Below the pieces are notes generated by a model, which ran no database searches, was not told the DNA's origin, and saw only the letters and a program-made list of their open reading frames with translations. This document shows, in pieces, positions 17,376 to 25,506 of a stretch of 64,000 nt of DNA. Every line of letters starts with the position of its first letter. Within the stretch, counting starts at the first letter, position 1. The position numbers and the translations under genes were made by a program. Origin of the DNA: Paractinoplanes tereljensis (lineage in GTDB: Bacteria; Actinomycetota; Actinomycetes; Mycobacteriales; Micromonosporaceae); assembly GCF_016862435.1 (NCBI RefSeq), contig NZ_BOMY01000001.1, positions 62,001 through 126,000 on the forward strand. Reading direction: 5' to 3'.

Positions 17376-17643
17376 TTGCTGGTACCGCATGCAAATATTC
17401 TCGCGCGCCCCGAACCACCCCCGCCAATAGCGGATCATGCCAACCCCGAAAGGAATCCGGCACCGGCATAAGAAACAATTCATTATCGGAAGTTGACATG
17501 CCGCTGTCCGCGCGTTGGTATGCACGACGTGCCCGGGCCGCTTGATCGGCAGGAGGGGCACGGCCGGGGAGGGAACGACAGATCGGCAGTCCGGCGCCGG
17601 GCGGGATCTTTGAAGGATGGCGTGTGCTGCCTAGACTCCGGCT
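17376..17643. other. Intergenic stretch with a possible 15-residue ORF
   Basis: No gene of normal size is supported here, and the base composition is less GC-rich than its surroundings. ATG 17498 to TGA 17545 encodes a 15-residue Arg/Ala-rich peptide (MPLSARWYARRARAA), with GGAAG five bases upstream as a ribosome site. It could be a leader peptide or chance. It lies about 100 bp before the next gene. Confidence 0.2.
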
Positions 17644-18144
17644 GTGCGGATCGGTCGACGGGGTCTCGTCGTTGCTATTGCGGGACTGGTGCTGGTTCTC
17701 GTGATCGCCCTGGCGGCAATCTCATTGCTGCGCTGGAGAGCCGCCGGCGTCGCACATTCGATCGTCCCGCCCGCGGGGGCGGCCGCGCCGTCCTTCCGCA
17801 GCCCGGAGTCCGAGAGGGAGGTCGCCGACCGCGCCGCCCTGATTGCCCTCCGGCTGCGCAACGATCGTGGGAGGGCGACTGTGCGCAGCTATGCCATGCC
17901 GCCCGGCTCACCCTGGCTGCAGGCGCGAAAGTCGGTCGCCACCCAGCTCGACCGCTGGGAGGAGGTCGGCGACTGCGCCGACAACCTCGAGGCCACGATC
18001 GTCGAATGCACCTGGCGGGAGCCGACCCGGTGGTGGCCACGCGAGGTCGCGCTCACCATGATGCGCCTGCCGTCGGCGGGCGAGGCACGCAGCAACCGGA
18101 CCGGTGCCACCTTCGTGATCATCGGCTCCGGCATGGGTGCGTAG
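17644..18144 (+). CDS. Hypothetical membrane-anchored extracytoplasmic protein
   Basis: A 166-residue protein from a GTG start. A basic MRIGRR precedes one long hydrophobic segment (about 7-30), so it is either an uncleaved anchor or a signal. The remainder is polar, with a CADNLEATIVECTW motif whose two cysteines could form a disulphide outside the cell. I recognise no family. It appears to be a single-gene unit between the low-GC gap and the MerR-type promoter. Confidence 0.5.
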   Translation: MRIGRRGLVVAIAGLVLVLVIALAAISLLRWRAAGVAHSIVPPAGAAAPSFRSPESEREVADRAALIALRLRNDRGRATVRSYAMPPGSPWLQARKSVATQLDRWEEVGDCADNLEATIVECTWREPTRWWPREVALTMMRLPSAGEARSNRTGATFVIIGSGMGA

Positions 18145-18166
18145 CACCCCGCCCGAGGCTCGGCTC

Positions 18167-18197
18167 TTGACCTGAAGTTCGGTTCAGGTCGCAGGAT
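18167..18197 (+). promoter_or_regulatory. MerR-type promoter with 19-bp spacer and palindromic operator
   Basis: TTGACC (-35, 18167-18172) and CAGGAT (-10, 18192-18197) are separated by 19 bp. That over-long spacing is the hallmark of promoters activated by MerR-family DNA twisting. Between and overlapping them lies a perfect inverted repeat, ACCTGAA-N6-TTCAGGT (18170-18189). The predicted start site falls at about 18204, on the GTG of the next gene, implying a leaderless mRNA. No MerR gene is in the window, so the regulator is encoded elsewhere. Confidence 0.7.
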
Positions 18198-18203
18198 CGT
18201 CGG

Positions 18204-18560
18204 GTGACTATGACGGACGACGCGTGGCGGGCGCTGGAGCGGCAGCAGACGGTGGAGATCACTACGGTTGGGCGGCGGAGTGGGCGGGCGCAGCGGATCG
18301 AGACGTGGCGATATCGGGCGGCTGGGCGTTACTGGCTGACCGGCAGTCCGGGGCGGCGGGACTGGTATGCCAACCTGCTGGCGCAGCCCGCGTTCACCCT
18401 GCATCTGGCGGATCGGGAGCTGGCGGTGCGCGGGCGGGTGGTCACCGACCCGGACGAGCGGGCTCGGGTGTTCGGCGAGATCGTGCCGGGGCTGGAGTGG
18501 GCCGGGAGCCTGGACAGCTGGCTCGCCGGGAGCCCGCTGGTGGAAATCCTGCTCGACTGA
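18204..18560 (+). CDS. Deazaflavin-dependent nitroreductase family (F420H2-binding fold) protein
   Basis: A 118-residue cytoplasmic protein of the split-barrel nitroreductase/FDOR family, whose members use F420H2 to reduce quinones, nitro groups or peroxides. The diagnostic early segment is TTVGRRSGRAQRIETW, followed by YWLTGSPGRRDWYANL and a PAFTLHL strand. The GTG at 18204 coincides with the predicted transcription start; the ATG at 18210 is the alternative start. The MerR-type promoter suggests induction by a chemical or redox signal. Its substrate is unknown, and a heme- or flavin-binding relative cannot be excluded. Confidence 0.8.
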   Translation: MTMTDDAWRALERQQTVEITTVGRRSGRAQRIETWRYRAAGRYWLTGSPGRRDWYANLLAQPAFTLHLADRELAVRGRVVTDPDERARVFGEIVPGLEWAGSLDSWLAGSPLVEILLD

Positions 18561-18561
18561 G

Positions 18562-19362
18562 TCAGGGGATGTAATCCTGCAGGCGGGCGGGGGTCAGGCC
18601 GGCCTTGTGGATGGCGTTCAGCACGGCCAGGAAGTCGTCCACGAAGCGTGGGCGGAAGTGCATCAGGATGATGTCGCCGGGCTGGACCGTGTGGCCCTCC
18701 TGGTAGAAGACCTTGCCGTGGTCGGTGGTCTCCTTCCAGAAGAACGCCGCCTTCATGCCGCAGTCGTGGGCCACCCGCAGCGTGGTGGCGTCGTGGGTGC
18801 CACCCGGTGGGCGGAACAGGACCGGGCGGCGGCCGTAGTACTGGGCCAGCTGGTCGGCGCCGCCGCAGATCTCGTGTTTCTGGAAGGCGTACGAGCGGCC
18901 TTTGAGGTTGGGGTGGCTGATCGTGTGGTTTTCGATCACCGCGCCGGAGTCCTGCAGCGGCTTGAAGTAGCCGGGGTCGGACTTGATGGCGTTGATCTCC
19001 AGGAACAGGGTGATCGGCACGTGCGCGGCCTGGAAGAGCTTCAGCGCCTGCGGGTCCTTCGACCAGCCGTCGTCGATGGTGATGAAGGCGACCTTCTGGG
19101 TGGTGGGGATGCGGCTGAACCAGCCGGCCTTACCGTCGGCCGGCAGCGTCACCGGGGTGGGTGTGGGCGGCGCCGGGAACTTCGGCACGCGCGGGCGGAG
19201 CGCCGCCGGTAGGGCGCTCAGCGCGTCGGGCTCGGTCGGCGAGGTCTGCGGCACCGGGCTGGACTGGCCGCCGGCGCCGGCCGGGGGCACGCTGTGGTCC
19301 CCGCATCCGGCGGCCAAGGCCAGGACAGCCAGCACGCCGGCCAGGAAAGGTGCAGCTCTCAT
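18562..19362 (-). CDS. Polysaccharide deacetylase (NodB/CE4) lipoprotein
   Basis: A 266-residue exported enzyme predicted to remove acetyl groups from an extracellular polysaccharide or peptidoglycan. The start at 19362 has a GGAGG site and opens a lipoprotein signal ending in LALAAGC. A Pro/Ser-rich linker follows, then the NodB domain with ITIDDGW (metal-binding Asp pair), HTISHP (H-x3-H metal ligands), RPPGG and a late ILMHF histidine motif. All CE4 metal ligands are visible. Convergent with the nitroreductase-family gene, and divergent from rpmE2. Confidence 0.9.
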   Translation of the reverse strand: MRAAPFLAGVLAVLALAAGCGDHSVPPAGAGGQSSPVPQTSPTEPDALSALPAALRPRVPKFPAPPTPTPVTLPADGKAGWFSRIPTTQKVAFITIDDGWSKDPQALKLFQAAHVPITLFLEINAIKSDPGYFKPLQDSGAVIENHTISHPNLKGRSYAFQKHEICGGADQLAQYYGRRPVLFRPPGGTHDATTLRVAHDCGMKAAFFWKETTDHGKVFYQEGHTVQPGDIILMHFRPRFVDDFLAVLNAIHKAGLTPARLQDYIP

Positions 19363-19547
19363 CGCGTACGTCCTCCGCCGTCGGTTGATCTTGTCCTTCC
19401 TGACGGGTATGGCGGGGCGGGGCGTTGCGGATGCACAAGAATCTGACAAGAACCCCACAATTCATCCTGTCTCGCAGGACACATGCCGGGTCGAAATATC
19501 GAGACCGATGGGTCGGTTATCCCAGGCGATCACCCTGGAGGTCAGCC

Positions 19548-19799
19548 ATGAAGACCGGAATCCACCCCGATTACCACACCGTCGTCTACCGCGACCGGAA
19601 CGCCGACTACGCGTTCCTGACCCGCTCGACGGCGACCAGCCCCAGGACGGTCGAGTGGACCGACGGCAACACGTACCCGGTCATCGACGTCCAGATCTCG
19701 GACGCGAGCCACCCGTTCTGGACCGGCCGCAGCCGCGTGCTCGACACCGCCGGCCGCATCGAGAAGTTCCGGGCCAAGTACGCCAAGTTCACCAAGTAG
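19548..19799 (+). CDS. rpmE2: 50S ribosomal protein L31 type B (zinc-independent)
   Basis: An 83-residue ribosomal protein. It has the type B opening [10 protein letters not shown] and later [10 protein letters not shown] and FRAKY segments, and lacks the CxxC zinc ribbon of the type A paralogue. The start at 19548 has a CTGGAGG site. Type B L31 generally replaces the zinc-containing form when zinc is scarce, under Zur control. I could not see a convincing Zur box upstream; the only symmetric element is TCCTG-N5-CAGGA near 19468-19482. A strong terminator follows immediately. Confidence 0.95.
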   Translation: MKTGIHPDYHTVVYRDRNADYAFLTRSTATSPRTVEWTDGNTYPVIDVQISDASHPFWTGRSRVLDTAGRIEKFRAKYAKFTK

Positions 19800-19812
19800 C
19801 CAGACCAGCACG

Positions 19813-19851
19813 AATCGGCCGCTTCCCGTCAGGGAGGCGGCCGATTTTTTT
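19813..19851 (+). terminator. Rho-independent terminator of rpmE2
   Basis: AATCGGCCGC (19813-19822) pairs with GCGGCCGATT (19837-19846) around a short loop and runs into seven T residues. A textbook intrinsic terminator. It also lies just beyond the end of the opposing gene at 19860, so it may serve both strands. Confidence 0.9.
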
Positions 19852-19859
19852 AACCAGAA

Positions 19860-20417
19860 CTAGCTGTCGAAGGCCGGGGCGGCTGGGTCGACGCGGCGGG
19901 CGTGGCGGAAGCCGAGGACGGTCAGCAGCAAGAGGATCAGTGCGCCGGCGAAGCTGGCGATGGCCGAGTAGAGGGCGATCTGGCCGAACTTCCAGAAGGC
20001 GTACGCGTTCAGCAGCATGCCGCGCAGGGTCTCGCCGCGGAACAGGGTCTGCACCTGGGCCTGTAGTTTCGCGTCGTCGGGGCTGGCCTGGGCCTCGGTG
20101 CTCACCTGGGCGTAGGTCTTGCCGCCGGCGATCTCGGACAGGTGGACCTTGATGAAGTGGTCGGCGTACGCCTCGGCCTGGGCGCCGGTGGTGAGCTGCT
20201 TACCGGCGTACTTGTTGAGGTAGGGGCCGATCTCGTCGGACTTCAGGGCGTCGCTTCCCTTGGCCGGGAAGAAGATCTGCTGGGCGGCCAACTGGTCGTG
20301 CACGGTGGAGTTGGCGAAGTTGTAGCCCCAGGTGAGAAGACCACCGGCAATGAGGAGGCCGGCGGCCAGGACCGCACCCACGGCGGTAAGGATGAGGTCG
20401 AGTGTCCTGCGTCGCAT
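19860..20417 (-). CDS. Two-TM membrane protein, unknown
   Basis: A 185-residue integral membrane protein starting at ATG 20417 (MRRRTLD). It has one N-terminal transmembrane segment (about 7-30), a roughly 110-residue extracytoplasmic domain rich in Lys, Gln and Ala (QQIFFPAKG...YLNKYAGKQLTTGAQAEAYADHF), and a second membrane segment near residues 150-172, ending in a short cytoplasmic tail. The pattern recurs in uncharacterised actinobacterial membrane proteins. No function is assigned. It appears monocistronic. Confidence 0.6.
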   Translation of the reverse strand: MRRRTLDLILTAVGAVLAAGLLIAGGLLTWGYNFANSTVHDQLAAQQIFFPAKGSDALKSDEIGPYLNKYAGKQLTTGAQAEAYADHFIKVHLSEIAGGKTYAQVSTEAQASPDDAKLQAQVQTLFRGETLRGMLLNAYAFWKFGQIALYSAIASFAGALILLLLTVLGFRHARRVDPAAPAFDS

Positions 20418-20506
20418 CGTGCACCTTCGAAGACTTGTGTTTGATTGATCAGCCACAGTCTGTGATCAACCGGGTCCCGCGAAACAGGGCCAGAAGTCCT
20501 CAGGGG

Positions 20507-21382
20507 CTACAGCAGTGGGGTGTCGTGCTTGTCGAAGCGGAGGATCGAGCGGTACTCGCCGCTGCCCTCCTGCTCCCAGGACTGCAATCGCGCGTGGATC
20601 ATTTCGGCTTCCGAAGCAGAGGCGGCGATCGCGAACCGGCCGTTGCCGATGTCCTCGACGATGGCATTCGGAAAATCGGCCAGGTCCGGTACGCCGGGGC
20701 GCACCGCGAAGGTGACCCGGCCCGAGGGGTTGAGCACTTCACCGGCGTACCCGCCGAGGTCGTTGATTTTGATGATGTCGCCCAGCGCGAGGCGCATCTG
20801 CAGGAACGGTACGCAGCAGATCTCCACCGTCGTCGCGTCGATGCGGCGGACCGCCAGCACCTCGTCCCACGGGGGCTGGGCGTGCACGAGGATCAGGGTG
20901 CGGACCGTGTCGTCGGCCCGGTCGGCCCAGGCCGGCGCCGGATGGACCAGGATCTGGCCGGTCGGCGGCCGATAAGGCTCGTCGTGGCGGTGCCAGAACC
21001 AGTTCCATGCGGTGCCCAGGAGGAGGGCGATTCCGGTGAAGCCGACCGGCTGGTACCAGTAGCGCCACGCCGGACCGGAGACCAGATCGGGGCCGGCCGC
21101 CTCGGTCGGCCGGTCCGGTTCGATCGACAGGGTGACCTGCTCACCGTCGGCGGGTGGCAGGCCCCAGCCGATGTCGAGCAGCTCGGTGCGGTACAGATGG
21201 GCCCGGAACACGTATTCGACATGCAGCCTGGACCAATGCCGGCCGGGCGAGCCGTTGACGTAGGCGTCGACCGTGGTGTGCGCGGCGCGGATGTCGTCGG
21301 CGCGCTGGTGCAGGGACATCAGGCCGAGCGCAGCGGCGCCGATCATCGCGATCCCGGCCAGCAGCCGCCAGACAGCGCTCAC
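20507..21382 (-). CDS. Membrane protein with cytoplasmic DUF4265-like C-terminus
   Basis: A 291-residue protein. Residues 1-25 and about 110-128 are hydrophobic segments flanking an extracytoplasmic beta-rich loop that resembles DUF3592-type proteins. After the second segment comes a WFWHR boundary. The C-terminal 140 residues (VLAVRRIDATTVEICCVPF...ALGDIIKINDLGG) resemble DUF4265, a small fold of unknown function normally found alone. GTG start at 21382, immediately after the stop of the truncated ROK regulator (TGAGTG), so the pair is probably co-translated. The family assignment of both halves is tentative. Confidence 0.5.
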   Translation of the reverse strand: MSAVWRLLAGIAMIGAAALGLMSLHQRADDIRAAHTTVDAYVNGSPGRHWSRLHVEYVFRAHLYRTELLDIGWGLPPADGEQVTLSIEPDRPTEAAGPDLVSGPAWRYWYQPVGFTGIALLLGTAWNWFWHRHDEPYRPPTGQILVHPAPAWADRADDTVRTLILVHAQPPWDEVLAVRRIDATTVEICCVPFLQMRLALGDIIKINDLGGYAGEVLNPSGRVTFAVRPGVPDLADFPNAIVEDIGNGRFAIAASASEAEMIHARLQSWEQEGSGEYRSILRFDKHDTPLL

Positions 21383-21727
21383 TCAAGCGGCCAGCGGATC
21401 GGCCAGCAGGGCGGCGAAGCCCAGGTCGGCCGCGCCGAGCAGGGTCGCGTCGTCGGCCCGGGCGGCCGACAGCCGGTCGACCGCCACGTCGAGGGCCAGC
21501 ACGAAGAAGCTGGGCGAGGGCCGGACCATCAGGGATGGCCGGCCCGCGCCCGTCGTACCGGCCGGGTGTTCCTCGCGCACCAGCCCGGCGCCGGCCAGCT
21601 CGGCGGTCAGCGCCAGGATGGTGCTGCGATTGACACCCATCCGTTCGGCCAGGGCGGCGCGGGAGAGCGGCCCCGCCACATGTACGTGGTGGAGCAGCGT
21701 GCCCAGGCTCGATCGGTGTCGGTGCAT
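21383..21727 (-). CDS. ROK-family regulator, HTH only (truncated)
   Basis: A 114-residue protein from ATG 21727. It carries the MarR-like winged helix-turn-helix of ROK repressors (LLHHVHVAGPLSRAALAERMGVNRSTI), then a GAGRPS link and the first strand of the sugar-kinase domain (FFVLALDVAVDRL). It stops after that strand. Normal ROK repressors are about 380-400 residues, so the sugar-binding and kinase part is missing. It is either a remnant or a DNA-binding module uncoupled from sugar. It lies between the GH43 gene and the DUF4265-like gene on the same strand, with 20 bp to GH43. Confidence 0.7.
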   Translation of the reverse strand: MHRHRSSLGTLLHHVHVAGPLSRAALAERMGVNRSTILALTAELAGAGLVREEHPAGTTGAGRPSLMVRPSPSFFVLALDVAVDRLSAARADDATLLGAADLGFAALLADPLAA

Positions 21728-21747
21728 GCCACCTGACAATTTAGGCG

Positions 21748-23199
21748 TTACTCGCCAGACGGGGCAGTAAGAGTTACGCCGAGACCGACCGGGGTGCCGA
21801 AGTTCGGGGTGCCGTCCGCGTTCCAGGTGAACTTCTGCGCCCGGGTGGACCGGTTGAGATCGCAGTTGCCACCCGAGTTCGTGGTGGCGTGATAGACGAT
21901 CCAGTCCTCGGTGCCGTCCGGTGACGTGAAGAAGCCGTTGTGGCCGGGGCCGTAGACGCCGGCCGCGTTGTTGCGCTGGAACACCGGGGTGGACGACTTC
22001 ACCCACGACGACGAGTTGAGCGGGTCACCGCCGTTCCAGGTGAGGATGCCCAGCTTGTAGTCGGGGGTCGAGCAGTGCGAGGCGGAGAAGACGATGAACG
22101 TCTTGCCGCCGTGCTGCAGCACCTCGGCGCCCTCGTTGACCGCGCCGCCGACCGTCTCCCAGCTGTAGGTCGGGGTGGACAGCAGGTGCCGGGTGCCGGC
22201 CGCGGTCCACGGGTTGGACAGCTCGCGGATGAAGTTGGGCTGCGAGCCGTTGTAGAACGTGCCGAGCAGGTAGAGCTTGCCGTTGAGCTGCAGGATGCTC
22301 GGGTCGAGCTCCCAGGTGTTGTCGGCGGTCGGGTCGAGCAGGTCGGCCTTGAACGCATACGGGCCCATGGGGTCGGTGCCGGACGACTCGAGCACGTGGA
22401 TGCGCTGGGTGCCCAGGTTGTACGGCTCCTGGCCGGCCACGTAGTAGAAGTACCACTTGCCGTTGATCAGGAAGAACTCCGGCGCCCACATGGTGCCGGC
22501 GCCGTTCGGCCGGGTCAGCGTGAAGATGGTCTGCTCGGCGGCGGTGGCGAGCCCGCCCAGGGTGGCCGACTTCCGCATCGTGATCTTGTTGGTCCAGGTC
22601 GTGGTGGCCAGGTAGTAGAAGCCGTTGTAGTAGGTCAGCCACGGGTCCGGGCCCTGCACCTTCAGCGGGTTCGTGAAGGTCTTGGTGGTGCCGCCGCCGG
22701 TCGGATAGCCGGCCAGTCGCCAGACCCGGGCCGCGTCGGTGGTGCACGGCAGCTGCACCAGACCGGTGCCGGAGGCGGGCAGCGCGATGCACTTGCTGGA
22801 GTGGACGGCGGCCAGCTGGAACGTTCCGGTGCTCACGACCCGCAGCTGGAAACGCTGGTTGTTCTGCGCATTACAGGGCCACTGGATGATCTGCGCATTG
22901 TCGGCTGTGCTCACGCCGTACACATCGATGCAGTTGGTGTTGCCCGGGGTTTGGATCGTGTAGATGTCGGAGGTGGCCGAGATCGGCGTGAGGGTGAAGG
23001 CCGCGCCGCAGGTCGCCTGAGTGAGCTGCAGGCCGGCGGTGGTGGCGCCGCCGGGCACGGTCACGCAGTTGCCGTTCGAGGTGCTGGCGATGGTGCTGCT
23101 GAAAGTGGTCGCGGCCGCGGCGGAGCCGGGAACCAGGAGGCTGACGAGAAGGGCGCCGACGAGGACGGCCGCGCCCTTTCTTTTCCGGTTTCGGAGCAT
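21748..23199 (-). CDS. Secreted CBM13-GH43 arabinan-type hydrolase
   Basis: A 483-residue secreted enzyme, likely an alpha-L-arabinofuranosidase or exo-arabinanase. Order: Sec signal peptide (residues 1-29, cleaved near SAAAA); a ricin-type beta-trefoil CBM13 (about 30-165, with repeated CI/QxxW-type units and several disulphide cysteines); and a five-bladed GH43 propeller. Catalytic features are GPDPW (base), ELDPSI (pKa-modulating Asp) and NEGAEV (acid Glu). The spacing and the ATTTWTNKITM stretch resemble subfamily 26. Operator-like palindromes lie upstream. Substrate choice within GH43 is inferred. Confidence 0.88.
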   Translation of the reverse strand: MLRNRKRKGAAVLVGALLVSLLVPGSAAAATTFSSTIASTSNGNCVTVPGGATTAGLQLTQATCGAAFTLTPISATSDIYTIQTPGNTNCIDVYGVSTADNAQIIQWPCNAQNNQRFQLRVVSTGTFQLAAVHSSKCIALPASGTGLVQLPCTTDAARVWRLAGYPTGGGTTKTFTNPLKVQGPDPWLTYYNGFYYLATTTWTNKITMRKSATLGGLATAAEQTIFTLTRPNGAGTMWAPEFFLINGKWYFYYVAGQEPYNLGTQRIHVLESSGTDPMGPYAFKADLLDPTADNTWELDPSILQLNGKLYLLGTFYNGSQPNFIRELSNPWTAAGTRHLLSTPTYSWETVGGAVNEGAEVLQHGGKTFIVFSASHCSTPDYKLGILTWNGGDPLNSSSWVKSSTPVFQRNNAAGVYGPGHNGFFTSPDGTEDWIVYHATTNSGGNCDLNRSTRAQKFTWNADGTPNFGTPVGLGVTLTAPSGE

Positions 23200-23248
23200 G
23201 GGGGATCCCCTCGCTTCAAGGACGGGAAGCCGGGTGGGGAGTCACCGG

Positions 23249-23264
23249 CGAAAACCTTTTCAGG
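23249..23264. promoter_or_regulatory. Operator-like palindrome upstream of GH43 gene
   Basis: Reads CGAAAACCTTTTCAGG on the + strand, with symmetric GAAAA/TTTTC arms. It is about 50 bp upstream of the GH43 start and related in sequence to the element centred near 23315. LacI-type operators commonly show this symmetry. Confidence 0.45.
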
Positions 23265-23307
23265 ACCGTAACAGCGCATGCAGCAGCTTCGATAGAGGCG
23301 GATTACG

Positions 23308-23322
23308 CCGAAAGGTTTTCGG
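23308..23322. promoter_or_regulatory. Second operator-like palindrome (CCGAAA-GGT-TTTCGG)
   Basis: Perfect 6-bp arms around GGT. Its core repeats that of the 23249-23264 element about 60 bp away in opposite orientation. It lies between the divergent GH43 and CHAT genes and could bind a sugar-responsive repressor encoded elsewhere. Confidence 0.45.
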
Positions 23323-23376
23323 TTACCAACGCCGCAAGATCTCCGGGATACTGGGTCACCGGCGGGGGAGGTCAAT

Positions 23377-25497
23377 GTGGAGGATGAGTGGCAAATCGCG
23401 GTGGTGGCGGGTCCGCCCGGCGCCGCGCGGGACGCGGCGATCCGCCGGTTGGGCGCGCCAGGCGGAGACGTCCGGCCACTTGAGGTGTACGGGTATCTGA
23501 CCGCGCCCACCGGCTCGCTGGTGGTGGGCGAGCTGAGCGGCGATCTCGCGGACGGCTACTCGAAGGTCTCCATGCTCCTGTCGCTCGGGCATCGGGTACT
23601 GATCGTCACCGAGTTCGACCCGGGCCGGCTGCTGAGCCGGTTCCGCGGCTGGCCGGCCACCGCGGTCGTGGTTGGCCCGGTCCACACTGCACCGGTCCTG
23701 GGTGGGCCGGTCCAGGCCAGCCCGATCGACGATGGCCTCGAGGCCATCGGTGAAGGCACCTATTACGACGACGGCTGGGCCGGGCGGCGCAATACGCCGA
23801 TCCCGGTGGTCCGGGTGGCGAGCATCGCGGTGGCCGACGGCGCGGGGCGCACGGTCACCGGCTCCCTCGCGCCGGGATTGCCGTTTCTGGTACGGGTGGG
23901 AATCGGCGACCGGCGTGTCGAGAGCATCCTGCCCCTGGATTCGCCGATCTTCCCGTCCTCGCTGCTGCCGCCGGACAGTGCCGGGTGGTGGCTGCGGGCC
24001 GTCCTGTCGCGCGGTGTCGACACGATCACCGAAGGGGCACTCTTCCTGCCCCGGACCGGCGAGGGTTTCTCCTGTCCCTGCACCCCCGGCGACCCGCACC
24101 TGTGCACCCAGGGTGACCGGTCGTTCTGGCTTGATCTCGCGGCCGTCGCGCCGCGCCGCCCCGAACCGCAGCAGTGGCAACTCGCGTTGCTGCACGGCGC
24201 GACCACCGTGCAGATCTTCGAGATCACCCTGAACGGCCCGGCGCCGGCCGCCCGGGCCATCTACACGCTGACCAAGGAGTTCGACGACCTCGGCCGGTTC
24301 GGTGGGCGGAATGTGTCCATCCAGGAGGGCTCGCTGCGCGACGGACGGCACTATCTGCTGGTCAACGGGTCGGACGGCGCGCGGGTGGGCTCGGTGCTCA
24401 CCGACGACCAGGCCGGCAACGCGGCCCGGCTGCTGCGCTCGACGCTGTTCGACCGGCAGCTCGCCGGTAACAGCACGCTCTACGACCGGCAGTTCGGCAA
24501 GTCCCGCGACGACTACCTGACCGATCTGTGGGAGATGGCCCGGGTCGGCTGGACGGTGCACCTCGGGCTCTTCCCGGACGCCACCGACCGTGATGCCCTG
24601 CGCGAGGCCCTGACCCACGGTGACGGTCCGGGCCGCATCCAGGTGGCGCTGGCCGAGGGCTCCCGGGCCGCCGTGCCCTGGCAACTGGTCTACGGCCTGC
24701 CGATCGCCGACCGGGCCTACGTGTGCCCCAGCGTCGACGAGTTCGGGCCCGGCAGCAGCGGCACCGGCATACCCGACCGCTGCCCGCACGCCGACAAGCA
24801 CGACCAACCCAACGGCGTCCTCTGCCCGTACGGCTTCTGGGGTCTCGCCCACATCCTCGAGGTGCCGCCGTCCAGCGCTCGGATGACCCTCGCCGAGGCG
24901 ACCGGCGAGAGCCGGCCGCCAACCGTGGTGGCCGCCCGCAACGACACCCTGCCCGGTGCCGACTGGGCGGCGCAGCGGGCCGCGCTCGACCTGATCGACC
25001 GGGCCTGCGTCGTCACCACCGACACGAAGTCGCTGCGCGCGGCCCTGATCGCCGGGGCCGACCTGCTCTATCTGTACTGCCACGGCCGGGAGGTCACCGG
25101 CGGCGGCGTCGCCCTCGACTTCGGTAAGGGCGGGGTCCTGCTGCCCGAGGACGTGGGCGTGTGGGCCGACGTGGCGCCGCGGATCCGCTGGGCGCAACGG
25201 CGGCCGCTGGTCGTGCTGAACGGCTGCTTCACCGGGGTCCGGCTGCCGGAGACGCTCGCCGACTTCGCGTCCGCGTTCGTGCAGTCGACCGGGGCGGCCG
25301 GGGTGCTGGCCACCGAGGTGGTCATGGAGAGCGGGCTGGCCGCGCACGTGATGAGCGCGTTCGTCACGGCGTGGCACACCGACCGCCGCGGGGTGGGCCC
25401 GGCGATCCGAGACGTGCGCTGGCAGTTGCTGGCGCGAGGCAATGTGATGGGGCTCGCGTACTCCCCGTACTGCGACGCCGACCTGCGACTTCCTTAG
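23377..25497 (+). CDS. CHAT-domain caspase-like peptidase
   Basis: A 706-residue cytoplasmic protein ending in a CHAT peptidase domain (about 500-700). The catalytic dyad is visible: His569 in LLYLYCHGRE and Cys617 in VVLNGCFTG. A CPYGFWGL motif precedes the domain, as in other actinomycete CHAT proteins. The N-terminal 500 residues are not assigned; residues 8-20 resemble a degenerate P-loop, and a Cys-rich patch occurs at 232-243. Start GTG 23377 with a GGGGAGG site. The next gene, 9 bp downstream, encodes a three-TM protein, so the two form a unit. CHAT proteases typically act in regulated cell-death or defence systems by cleaving a partner; that role is inferred. Confidence 0.85.
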   Translation: MEDEWQIAVVAGPPGAARDAAIRRLGAPGGDVRPLEVYGYLTAPTGSLVVGELSGDLADGYSKVSMLLSLGHRVLIVTEFDPGRLLSRFRGWPATAVVVGPVHTAPVLGGPVQASPIDDGLEAIGEGTYYDDGWAGRRNTPIPVVRVASIAVADGAGRTVTGSLAPGLPFLVRVGIGDRRVESILPLDSPIFPSSLLPPDSAGWWLRAVLSRGVDTITEGALFLPRTGEGFSCPCTPGDPHLCTQGDRSFWLDLAAVAPRRPEPQQWQLALLHGATTVQIFEITLNGPAPAARAIYTLTKEFDDLGRFGGRNVSIQEGSLRDGRHYLLVNGSDGARVGSVLTDDQAGNAARLLRSTLFDRQLAGNSTLYDRQFGKSRDDYLTDLWEMARVGWTVHLGLFPDATDRDALREALTHGDGPGRIQVALAEGSRAAVPWQLVYGLPIADRAYVCPSVDEFGPGSSGTGIPDRCPHADKHDQPNGVLCPYGFWGLAHILEVPPSSARMTLAEATGESRPPTVVAARNDTLPGADWAAQRAALDLIDRACVVTTDTKSLRAALIAGADLLYLYCHGREVTGGGVALDFGKGGVLLPEDVGVWADVAPRIRWAQRRPLVVLNGCFTGVRLPETLADFASAFVQSTGAAGVLATEVVMESGLAAHVMSAFVTAWHTDRRGVGPAIRDVRWQLLARGNVMGLAYSPYCDADLRLP

Positions 25498-25506
25498 GGG
25501 CTATCA

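Noticed and set aside
19468..19482. TCCTG-N5-CAGGA inverted repeat upstream of rpmE2 as a possible Zur box
   Set aside because: It does not resemble the AT-rich actinobacterial Zur consensus; not enough to assign zinc control.
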